A stretch of DNA of 43,998 nt from an uncultured Collinsella sp. Lineage in GTDB: Bacteria; Actinomycetota; Coriobacteriia; Coriobacteriales; Coriobacteriaceae. Positions within the stretch are counted from its first letter, which is position 1. The number at the start of each line of letters is the position of its first letter. The stretch covers positions 1 to 43,998 of the forward strand of contig UQTD01000007.1 in the NCBI GenBank assembly GCA_900543845.1, written 5' to 3'. Made by a program: the position numbers and the translations under genes. Shown one piece after another: positions 24,657 to 31,719 of this stretch. Below the pieces are notes generated by a model, which was given only the letters and a program-made list of their open reading frames with translations, was not told the origin of the DNA and did not search any database.

Positions 24657-25622
24657 ATGGAGAACAAGTACGTCTGCTCTGTCGATATCGGCGGAACTAA
24701 GATCGCGACTGCCATCATGGAGTATCCGGCTGACGGCGGTGTGCCCCATCCCGTTTTTGAGGCTGAGGTTCCCACCGAGGCCCAGGAGGGTGGCGAAGCA
24801 GTCTTCCAGCGCATCGAGGCGTCTATCAAGGCAGCTCTTGAGGCAAATCCCGATGTCGAGGTCCTCGGAGTTGGCATCGGCGCTGCCGGTGTCGTCGACC
24901 CCAAGACGGGCGCCATCGCGTATGCCAATGAGATTATGCCCGGCTGGTCCGGTGTTCAGTTGGGGCCGCGTCTGCGCGAGGACCTCGGCCTTCCCGTTGC
25001 CGTTGTAGGCGACGTGCAGGCTCATGCTCTGGGCGAGGCCCACTGGGGCGTCGGCAAGGGCAAGTTCTCCGTCTTGTGTTTGGGCATCGGTACGGGCATC
25101 GGCGGCGCATATGTCGAGAACGGCCGCGTGATGCAGGGCTTCCATGGTGCTGCCGGCCATATGGGCCACATCGAGTGCTCGGCTGCCGCCGGCATTCCCT
25201 GCGCCTGCGGGCGTTCCGGCCATCTGGAGTCGGTTGCTTCCGGAACGTCAATCGGGCGCATGTACGATGAGCGTTTTGGCCGCGTCGACCCCAGCCGTCC
25301 TTCGGTCGGCCGTGACGTGAACGACCTGTGCCGCGCAGGCGACGCAAAGGCGACCGAGGTCATTCATGACGCCGGCTTTGCGCTGGGCGCCAGCCTGGGC
25401 TCGCTCGCTAACATCCTGGACCCTGAGGTCATCGTGCTTTCGGGCGGCGTGATTCACCAAGGCCCCGATTGGCGTTCACAGACGTGGAAGGACTCGGTGC
25501 ACGAGGGCTATGCCAGCCAGGCGCTCGACCCGCTTCAGGACACGCCGATTCTCATCGGCTCTCTGGAGGGCGACGCGCCGCTCATCGGTGCCGCCGAACA
25601 CCTTCTTGCATCGTTGAAGTAA
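24657..25622 (+). CDS. nanK: ROK-family N-acetylmannosamine kinase
   Basis: This 321-residue sugar kinase has the phosphate-binding DIGGTK (10-15), the catalytic Asp119 in 'VGDVQAHALGE' and the ROK zinc site (H171, C182, C184). The sugar-binding motif is HMGH (168-171) in place of the common ExGH; E. coli NanK, as I recall it, also has H-x-G-H there, which supports ManNAc specificity. The third zinc Cys of C-x-C-G-x-x-G-C is His189. It would phosphorylate ManNAc released by NanA for NanE. The ATG at 24657 has AAGGAG 6 bp upstream. Confidence 0.82.
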   Translation: MENKYVCSVDIGGTKIATAIMEYPADGGVPHPVFEAEVPTEAQEGGEAVFQRIEASIKAALEANPDVEVLGVGIGAAGVVDPKTGAIAYANEIMPGWSGVQLGPRLREDLGLPVAVVGDVQAHALGEAHWGVGKGKFSVLCLGIGTGIGGAYVENGRVMQGFHGAAGHMGHIECSAAAGIPCACGRSGHLESVASGTSIGRMYDERFGRVDPSRPSVGRDVNDLCRAGDAKATEVIHDAGFALGASLGSLANILDPEVIVLSGGVIHQGPDWRSQTWKDSVHEGYASQALDPLQDTPILIGSLEGDAPLIGAAEHLLASLK

Positions 25623-25639
25623 ACATAACTACCAAGTGC

Positions 25640-25737
25640 GCCTTCTGAGGTGCCGCAGATTGACGTGAAAGAGGAGCGAAGCGTACTTCGGTACGCGAGC
25701 GACGGTTTGAACGTCAAGGTGCGGTGTCTCAGAAGGC
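25640..25737. repeat. 98-bp palindromic element between nanK and nanE
   Basis: An 18-bp outer arm (25640-25657 with 25720-25737, three G-T pairs), two mismatches, then TTGACGT/ACGTCAA (25660-25666 with 25711-25717), a 14-nt internal loop on each side, and GCGTAC-TTCG-GTACGC (25681-25696) at the centre. All stems share one symmetry axis at about 25688.5. It looks like a REP-type or mobile hairpin, or an mRNA-processing signal between the two genes. Confidence 0.85.
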
Positions 25738-25762
25738 TGTTTTGAGAAAGGTTGAGTCGAAC

Positions 25763-26449
25763 ATGACCGTTGATCCTTTGATCCAGTCCCTGAAGGGCAA
25801 GCTCGTCGTGAGCGTTCAGGCGTATATGGGCGAGCCGCTTCGTACGCCCGAGACCATGGCTCAAATGTCTCGCGCTTGCGAGCTTGGCGGCGCCGCCGCC
25901 ATTCGCTGCCAGGGCCTTGCCGACATTGCCGCCATTAAGGGTCGCTGTGAGGTTCCCGTCATCGGTCTGTGGAAGGACGGGCACGAGGGCGTTTACATCA
26001 CGCCGACGCTGCGTCACGCTCGTGCCTGCGTTGCTGCGGGTGCCGATATCGTGGCGATCGACGCCACCGATCGTCCGCGTCCCGATGGCAAGTCGGTCGA
26101 GGACACCTTCCGCCCGCTGCACGAGGAGGGTGTGCTCCTGATGGCGGATTGTGCCACCATCGAGGACATTCGCCGTGCGGTTGATATGGGCTTCGACCTG
26201 GTATCCACCACACTCTCTCACGGTGTCGCCGCCATCGACTGCACCATGGCCGATGGCCCCGACCTGCCGCTCCTGCGTCAGGCGACCGAGGAATTTCCCG
26301 GCCTTCCCATCATTTGCGAGGGTCGCGTGCATACGCCCGAGGAGGCTCGCGCTGCAATCGACGCCGGCGCGTGGGCCGTTGTCGTCGGCACCGCTATCAC
26401 GCACCCCACGAGTATTACAAGTTGGTTCAAGGCTGCGCTTGAGGCGTAA
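25763..26449 (+). CDS. nanE: N-acetylmannosamine-6-phosphate 2-epimerase
   Basis: NanE converts ManNAc-6-P to GlcNAc-6-P. Recognisable family runs are 'LVVSVQAYMGEPL', 'GGAAAIRCQG', 'VPVIGLWK', 'VYITPT', 'DIVAIDATDRPRP', 'ADCATIEDIRRAVDMGFD' and the C-terminal 'WAVVVGTAITHP' phosphate-binding segment. Length 228 is normal. The loop after the lysine ('WKDGHEG') is shorter than the usual K-x-D-Y form. The ATG at 25763 follows AAAGG at 11 bp; the longer frame overlaps the palindrome and is unlikely to be translated. It is the last gene of the nan operon before rapZ. Confidence 0.92.
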   Translation: MTVDPLIQSLKGKLVVSVQAYMGEPLRTPETMAQMSRACELGGAAAIRCQGLADIAAIKGRCEVPVIGLWKDGHEGVYITPTLRHARACVAAGADIVAIDATDRPRPDGKSVEDTFRPLHEEGVLLMADCATIEDIRRAVDMGFDLVSTTLSHGVAAIDCTMADGPDLPLLRQATEEFPGLPIICEGRVHTPEEARAAIDAGAWAVVVGTAITHPTSITSWFKAALEA

Positions 26450-26500
26450 GACGGGCCTTGTATCCGCTTGGGGCGGTATACTCAATAAAGGCAATTGATC

Positions 26501-26536
26501 GCGCGGGATCCGCTGGCCGGGTCCCGCGCTTATTTT
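26501..26536 (+). terminator. terminator/attenuator before rapZ
   Basis: GCGCGGGA-TCC (26501-26511) pairs with GG-G-TCCCGCGC (26519-26529, one G-T), loop GCTGGCC, then TTATTTT. It ends the nan operon. A TATACT hexamer at 26477-26482 lies before it, so the hairpin could also sit in the 5' leader of rapZ; the rapZ ribosome site begins at once after the T-run. Confidence 0.75.
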
Positions 26537-26547
26537 AGGAGGCACAC

Positions 26548-27468
26548 ATGCAAAAGGGAGATGCCATGGATGCGGCGGAGCGCTCGGAGCGTATCCCCGA
26601 TATCGTTATCATCACCGGAATGTCCGGCTCGGGCCGAACGCAAGCCATGCATGTGTTTGAGGACATGGGCTATTTTTGTATCGACAACCTGCCCCCACGC
26701 CTGATTGCCCAGCTTGCTGAGCTCGTTGGCATCAATACGGGCGTGGGCAGGCACCTTGCCGTTACCTGCGACCTGCGTAGCCAGGGCTTGTTCGATGAAC
26801 TGCTCGATGCTGTTGCCGCACTGGAAGAGCGCGAGATGAGCTGCGACATTGTGTTTCTCGAGGCGTCTGACGAGGTGCTGATTCGCCGGTATAGCGAAAA
26901 CCGTCGTCGCCATCCCATTGCAAAGCCGGGGGAGACCACGGCCGACGCTATTCAGCGTGAACGTCTGCAGCTGCAGGGCGTTCGCGATCGAGCCGATATG
27001 ATTATCGACACGAGCCGCTTGCGCACTTCTGCCTTGCGCAACAAGCTGCGCATGGCTTTTTCCGAGCTGTCCGACCAGCAGCTTATGGATGTCCACGTGT
27101 TCTCGTTTGGCTTTAAGCATGGCATGCCCATCGAGGCGGATATCATGATCGATGTTCGCTTCTTGCCCAATCCTTTCTACGATCCCGAGATGCGCACCAT
27201 GACCGGTCTCGATAAGAAGGTCTCCGATTTTGTCTTGGACCACCCCAAGACCCAGGAGTTCTGGAAGGCCTGGACCCAGCTGCTCGATACGGTCATGCCG
27301 GGTTATATCGCAGAGGGCAAGCCGCAGCTTTCCATTGCTATCGGCTGCACAGGCGGACAGCACCGTAGCGTCGCCATTGCCGAGGCCACGGCCCGCTACC
27401 TGGAGGGTGCTCAGTATCATGTGAGCATCTCCCACCGTGACCTGTCGCGTGCCAACACGAAGGCATAG
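26548..27468 (+). CDS. rapZ: RapZ/YvcJ family RNase adapter / nucleotide-binding protein
   Basis: The N-terminal P-loop GMSGSGRT (24-31, Arg in place of the usual Lys, which is common in this family) and 'FEDMGYFCIDNLPPRL' mark the YvcJ/RapZ family. The C-terminal domain has 'FGFKHGMPIEADIMIDVRFLPNPF' and 'IGCTGGQHRSVAIAE'. In E. coli RapZ binds GlcN6P and guides RNase E cleavage of sRNA; the role in Actinobacteria is less clear. Being next to a pathway that makes GlcNAc-6-P is notable but may be coincidence. AGGAGG sets the ATG at 26548. whiA begins 6 bp after the stop; yvcK is missing between them. Confidence 0.93.
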   Translation: MQKGDAMDAAERSERIPDIVIITGMSGSGRTQAMHVFEDMGYFCIDNLPPRLIAQLAELVGINTGVGRHLAVTCDLRSQGLFDELLDAVAALEEREMSCDIVFLEASDEVLIRRYSENRRRHPIAKPGETTADAIQRERLQLQGVRDRADMIIDTSRLRTSALRNKLRMAFSELSDQQLMDVHVFSFGFKHGMPIEADIMIDVRFLPNPFYDPEMRTMTGLDKKVSDFVLDHPKTQEFWKAWTQLLDTVMPGYIAEGKPQLSIAIGCTGGQHRSVAIAEATARYLEGAQYHVSISHRDLSRANTKA

Positions 27469-27474
27469 GTTTAC

Positions 27475-28404
27475 ATGTCGTTTACCGCTGAGGTGCGTGA
27501 CGAGCTTGCGCGCTGCGAACCAGAATGCGAATACTGCGATTTGTCGACGCTTGCTGCGCTAACGCGTGTGAGCGGCACGCTTTCGCTGGCGGGCTCGGGA
27601 CGGTACCGCTTGACGGTCGCGACCGAGACGGGTGCTGTGGCGCGCACGATGATTGCGCTGACGCATCGTATCCTTAAGCTCAAGACCGAATTCACGGTTC
27701 GTAAGTCGGTCCTGCACAAGGTACGAAACTATCTCATCACCTTGCCCGATCAGCCCGATTTGGATAAGGCTCTGGTGCTGCTGGGCATTCTCGACCGTAG
27801 GGGAGGGCTCGTCGCGGGTGTGCCGCGCCACATCGTCGCCCGTCCTTGCTGCAGGCTCGCCTATATTCGCGGTGCGCTGATTGCCGGAGGCTTTGTTGCC
27901 GACCCACGTGGCGATTTTCATTTGGAGATCGCGGTTCAGGGCGAGGAGTATGCAAAGGGACTTTGCGACCTTCTGGAGCAGATTGGAGTTCACGCCCGCG
28001 TCAATGCGCGTCGCGGCTCGTATGCCGTGTACATCAAGAGTGCCGAGGAGATTAAACGTCTGTTACAGCTGATTGGCGCCAAGCGCAGCGTTGCCGAGAT
28101 TGAAGAGGCCCGCGCGGTTAAGCTGGTGAAGAACGACGTGAATCGTCGCGTGAACGCAGAGCTTGCCAACCAGACCAGAAGTGCCGGTGCCGCCCAACAT
28201 CAGCTTGCGCTCATCGATGAGCTTGATCGGCGCGGTTTGCGCGAAACGCTGCCGGACGCTCTGGCAGTTTTTTGTGACTTACGCGAGCGTTACCCCGATC
28301 TCTCACTGCGAGATTTGGGGGAAATGGCCGACCCTCCTTTGTCGAAGTCGGCCTTGTATCACCGTGTTTTGCGCCTTGAAAAGCTCATTGAAGCAAGCGG
28401 GTAG
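27475..28404 (+). CDS. whiA: WhiA-family DNA-binding protein
   Basis: This 309-residue WhiA has an N-terminal pair of LAGLIDADG-like lobes ('AYIRGALIAGGFVADP', without nuclease residues) and a C-terminal helix-turn-helix ('LSLRDLGEMADPPLSKSALYHRVLRLEKL'). WhiA is required for sporulation septation in Streptomyces and affects division and chromosome segregation in non-sporulating Gram-positives. The start 'MSFTAEVRDELA' is the standard WhiA N-terminus. It is transcribed with rapZ. After its stop comes an AT-rich region with repeated TTTAAC motifs leading to gap. Confidence 0.95.
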   Translation: MSFTAEVRDELARCEPECEYCDLSTLAALTRVSGTLSLAGSGRYRLTVATETGAVARTMIALTHRILKLKTEFTVRKSVLHKVRNYLITLPDQPDLDKALVLLGILDRRGGLVAGVPRHIVARPCCRLAYIRGALIAGGFVADPRGDFHLEIAVQGEEYAKGLCDLLEQIGVHARVNARRGSYAVYIKSAEEIKRLLQLIGAKRSVAEIEEARAVKLVKNDVNRRVNAELANQTRSAGAAQHQLALIDELDRRGLRETLPDALAVFCDLRERYPDLSLRDLGEMADPPLSKSALYHRVLRLEKLIEASG

Positions 28405-28469
28405 TTTAACGCAATAGCTTTTATGGTGGTTTAACTGCTGTTTTATACGTTAAAGCGTTTTAACGCAAA
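28405..28469 (+). promoter_or_regulatory. operator cluster upstream of gap
   Basis: TTTAACGC occurs at 28405 and 28459 and TTTAACTG at 28430. The last copy is half of a dyad, CGTTAAA (28448-28454) and TTTAACG (28459-28465), whose centre AAAGCGTTT has the CG core of LacI-family/cre operators. A glycolytic regulator binding here, upstream of the -10 at 28520, is a reasonable inference; the regulator is not in the window. Confidence 0.5.
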
Positions 28470-28519
28470 TTTGATTTTCAATTTCGAGCATTCTCGTGAA
28501 ATTCAAGCCAAAAAAAAGG

Positions 28520-28525
28520 TATATT
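28520..28525 (+). promoter_or_regulatory. possible -10 of gap
   Basis: TATATT lies 73 bp upstream of the gap ATG, right after an eight-A run in the spacer. The hexamer 17 bp upstream (GTGAAA) is a poor -35 match. Confidence 0.45.
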
Positions 28526-28597
28526 AGGCGAGTGGTTAGTTTGTGGGCCTCAACGGCAGGCGCTGTAGCTTGCGGGGGCCTTACGAAAGGAGACACA

Positions 28598-29623
28598 ATG
28601 GCAGTAAAGGTTGCTATTAACGGCTTCGGTCGCATCGGTCGTCTGGCCTTCCGCCAGATGTTCGGTCATGAGGGCTCCGAGATCGTCGCTATCAACGACC
28701 TCACCTCTCCCGATATGCTCGCTTACCTGCTGAAGTACGACTCCACGCAGGGCAACTATGCTCGCGATCACGAGGTCGTCGCTGGCGAGGATTCCATCAC
28801 CGTTGACGGCAAGGAGATCAAGATCTACAAGGAGGCCGACGCCAACAACCTGCCTTGGGGCGACCTCGACGTCGACGTCGTTCTCGAGTGCACCGGCTTC
28901 TACACCAGCAAGGCTAAGGCTCAGGCCCACATCAACGCTGGCGCCAAGAAGGTCGTCATCTCCGCTCCGGCCGGCAGCGATCTGCCCACCATCGTGTACA
29001 ACGTCAACCATGAGACGCTGACCGCTGAGGACAACATCATCTCCGCTGCTTCCTGCACCACCAACTGCCTCGCCCCGATGGCCAAGGGTCTGAACGACTT
29101 CGCTCCCATCGTCTCCGGCATCATGACCACCATCCACGCCTTCACCGGCGACCAGATGCCGCTCGACGGCCCGCAGCGCAAGGGCAACTTCCGTCGCTCC
29201 CGCGCCTGCTCCGAGAACATCGTCCCGAACACCACGGGCGCTGCCAAGGCCATCGGCCTGGTTCTCCCCGAGCTCAACGGCAAGCTCATCGGTGCCGCCC
29301 AGCGCGTCCCGACGCCGACCGGCTCGCTGACCAACCTCTACGCCGTCGTTGACAAGAAGGTCACCGTCGACGAGGTCAACGCTGCCATGAAGGCCTATGC
29401 CGAGACCATCCCCGATACCTTCGCTTACAACGAGGACCAGATCGTCTCCCGCGACATCGTCGGCGAGACCCACGGCTCCATCTTCGACGCCACTCAGACC
29501 ATGTGCTCTGATCTCGGCAACGGCCAGACCCTCGTTCAGGTCACCTCTTGGTACGACAACGAGAACTCCTACACCTCTCAGATGGTCCGCACCATCAAGT
29601 ACTTCGAGAAGTTCGTTGCTTAA
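28598..29623 (+). CDS. gap: Glyceraldehyde-3-phosphate dehydrogenase
   Basis: This 341-residue enzyme oxidises glyceraldehyde-3-phosphate to 1,3-bisphosphoglycerate. It has the NAD-binding NGFGRIGR (8-15), Asp34 in 'AINDL', favouring NAD, and catalytic Cys153 in 'ASCTTN'. The phosphate-binding region and 'WYDNENSYTSQMVR' at the C-terminus are intact. The ATG at 28598 follows GAAAGGAG; the longer open frame includes the promoter and is not coding. Codon use is extremely biased, as expected for an abundant glycolytic enzyme. A strong terminator separates it from pgk, so gap is probably also made as a single-gene transcript. Confidence 0.97.
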   Translation: MAVKVAINGFGRIGRLAFRQMFGHEGSEIVAINDLTSPDMLAYLLKYDSTQGNYARDHEVVAGEDSITVDGKEIKIYKEADANNLPWGDLDVDVVLECTGFYTSKAKAQAHINAGAKKVVISAPAGSDLPTIVYNVNHETLTAEDNIISAASCTTNCLAPMAKGLNDFAPIVSGIMTTIHAFTGDQMPLDGPQRKGNFRRSRACSENIVPNTTGAAKAIGLVLPELNGKLIGAAQRVPTPTGSLTNLYAVVDKKVTVDEVNAAMKAYAETIPDTFAYNEDQIVSRDIVGETHGSIFDATQTMCSDLGNGQTLVQVTSWYDNENSYTSQMVRTIKYFEKFVA

Positions 29624-29660
29624 TTTAGCTTTTAGCGAATAGCTCGTTGAGCGTCTAAAG

Positions 29661-29707
29661 AAGGGCGCGGCCTCATAGGGCTTACACCCTAGGGTCGCGC
29701 CCTTTTT
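29661..29707 (+). terminator. gap terminator
   Basis: AAGGGCGCG (29661-29669) pairs with CGCGCCCTT (29696-29704); an inner TAGGG/CCCTA pairing extends it. A run of T closes it (29703-29707). Confidence 0.85.
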
Positions 29708-29763
29708 ATAGGAAATCGTCTGCCGTAATGGGAGGCAGACACGTACGAAAGGTAGAAGCAAAC

Positions 29764-30954
29764 ATGGCCTTTACCAAGAAGACCGTCCGCGACATCGATG
29801 TCGACGGCAAGCGCGTTCTCGTCCGCGTTGACTTCAACGTGCCTATCAAGGATGGCGTCGTTGGCGACACCACCCGTATCAAGGCTGCCCTGCCCACCAT
29901 CAACTACCTCGTTGAGCACAACGCTCGCGTCATCCTCATGAGCCACCTCGGCCGTCCCGAGGGTACCGGCTTCCAGCCTGAGCTCTCCCTTGAGCCTGTC
30001 GCTAAGAAGCTCGCTGAGCTCTCTGGTCTCGACGTTGCCTTTGTCGCCGACACCTACGGCGAGAAGGCTGCTGAGGCTGTCGCCGCCGTCGAGCCGGGCA
30101 AGGTCCTCGTTCTCGAGAACGTCCGTTTCGACAAGCGTGAGAAGAAGAACGATCCCGAGATCGCCAAGAAGCTCGCTTCCTATGGTGACGTCTTCGTTCT
30201 CGATGCCTTCGGCACCGCTCACCGCGCCCAGGGTTCCGTCGTGGGCCCCGCCGCTTACCTGCCTGCAGTCGCTGGCTTCCTGCTCGAGAAGGAGGTCGAC
30301 ACGCTGACCGGCATCTTCGCCGAGCCCGAGCGCCCCTTCGTCGCTATCGTCGGCGGTTCCAAGGTTTCTTCCAAGATCGGCGTTCTCGATCACCTCATCG
30401 ACTCCGCTGACACCCTGATCATCGGTGGCGGCATGGCCTACACCTTCTTCCTGGCTCAGGGCCTGTCCGTCGGTCAGTCCCTCAAGGAAGAGGACTGGGT
30501 CGAGCGCGCCGGCGAGATGCTCAAGAAGGCCGAGGAGAAGGGTGTCAAGATCCTGCTCCCCATCGACAACCGCGTTGCCGATCACTTTGGCGAGGACGCT
30601 GTCCCCGAGGTTGTCGCTTCCGACGCTATCCCCGACGACCGTGAGGGTATGGACATCGGCCCCAAGACCGAGGAGCTCTACGCCGAGGCCGTCAAGGGCG
30701 CCAAGACCGTGTTCTGGAACGGCCCCATGGGCGTCTTCGAGTTCGACAACTTCGCTCATGGCACCCAGGCTATCGCCGAGGCTGTTGCCGAGGCTGATTG
30801 CACCTCGATCATCGGTGGTGGCGATTCCGTCGCAGCCGTCAATAAGTTTAACCTGGCCGACAAGATGAGCTGGATCTCCACCGGCGGTGGCGCTTCCATG
30901 GAGCTCGTCGAGGGTAAGGCCCTGCCCGGAGTGGAGGCGCTTCTCGATGCCTAA
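29764..30954 (+). CDS. pgk: Phosphoglycerate kinase
   Basis: This 396-residue enzyme transfers phosphate from 1,3-bisphosphoglycerate to ADP. 'RVLVRVDFNVP' near residue 20, 'LMSHLGRPEG', 'AHRAQGSVVG', 'VGGSKVSSKIGVL' and the nucleotide-binding 'GGGDSVAAV' are all present. The ATG at 29764 is the start by homology, with GAAAGG 11 bp upstream. It overlaps tpiA by 8 bp, so the two are translationally coupled. Confidence 0.97.
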   Translation: MAFTKKTVRDIDVDGKRVLVRVDFNVPIKDGVVGDTTRIKAALPTINYLVEHNARVILMSHLGRPEGTGFQPELSLEPVAKKLAELSGLDVAFVADTYGEKAAEAVAAVEPGKVLVLENVRFDKREKKNDPEIAKKLASYGDVFVLDAFGTAHRAQGSVVGPAAYLPAVAGFLLEKEVDTLTGIFAEPERPFVAIVGGSKVSSKIGVLDHLIDSADTLIIGGGMAYTFFLAQGLSVGQSLKEEDWVERAGEMLKKAEEKGVKILLPIDNRVADHFGEDAVPEVVASDAIPDDREGMDIGPKTEELYAEAVKGAKTVFWNGPMGVFEFDNFAHGTQAIAEAVAEADCTSIIGGGDSVAAVNKFNLADKMSWISTGGGASMELVEGKALPGVEALLDA

Positions 30955-31714
30955 TCGCACCCTTCTTATCGCTGGTAACTGGAAGATGAACAACGACGTC
31001 GCCGAGGCTGCCAAGCTCGCCGACGAGCTGGCCCAGGCTCTGCCCGAGGTTCCGGCTGGCGTCGAGGTGCTCGTCTGCCCTCCGACCATCGACATCACCA
31101 CGGTTCATGACCGCATTCAGGCTGCCCCCATCGCCCTCGGTGCACAGAACGTGTACTGGGAGGCCAAGGGTGCCTTCACCGGTGAGTCCTCTTGCGACAT
31201 GCTCAAGTCCGCTGGCTGCACCTACTGCATCATCGGTCACTCCGAGCGTCGTGATTACTTCCACGAGACCGACGAGGATCAGAACAAGAAGGCCAAGGCC
31301 CTCGTTGCCGCCGGTCTTGTTCCTGTCTTCTGCTGCGGTGAGTCTCTTGAGGTCCGCGAGGCCGGCACCTATGTCGAGCACGTCGTGAACCAGGTCAAGG
31401 CTGGTCTCGAGGGTCTCGAGATCACTTGCCCCAAGCAGGTCGTCGTCGCCTACGAGCCCATCTGGGCTATCGGCACCGGCAAGACCGCTACCGCCGAGGA
31501 CGCTCAGGAGGTCTGCGGCGCTATTCGTGAGACCCTCAAGGAGATGTTCGGCGAGGAGCTCGCCAACGGCATCCGCGTTCTCTACGGCGGTTCCGCTAAG
31601 CCCGGCAACATTGCTGAGCTCGTCGCCAAGCCCGACGTTGACGGCGCCCTCGTGGGCGGCGCTTCGCTCAAGGCTGCCGACTTTGCCTCTATGGTCGTCA
31701 AGGCAGGCGAGTAG
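30947..31714 (+). CDS. tpiA: Triose-phosphate isomerase
   Basis: This 255-residue TIM barrel has Asn11 and Lys13 in 'GNWKMN', His98 in 'IIGHSERR' and catalytic Glu170 in 'AYEPIWAIGTG'. It interconverts dihydroxyacetone phosphate and glyceraldehyde-3-phosphate. The start is the ATG inside the end of pgk, with GGAGTGGAGG upstream. gpmI follows 5 bp later. Confidence 0.97.
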   Translation: MPNRTLLIAGNWKMNNDVAEAAKLADELAQALPEVPAGVEVLVCPPTIDITTVHDRIQAAPIALGAQNVYWEAKGAFTGESSCDMLKSAGCTYCIIGHSERRDYFHETDEDQNKKAKALVAAGLVPVFCCGESLEVREAGTYVEHVVNQVKAGLEGLEITCPKQVVVAYEPIWAIGTGKTATAEDAQEVCGAIRETLKEMFGEELANGIRVLYGGSAKPGNIAELVAKPDVDGALVGGASLKAADFASMVVKAGE

Positions 31715-31719
31715 GACAT

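Noticed and set aside
26617..26640. Arg in place of Lys in the RapZ P-loop as a defect
   Set aside because: G-x-S-G-x-G-R-S/T variants are common in this family, so it is not evidence of an inactive protein.
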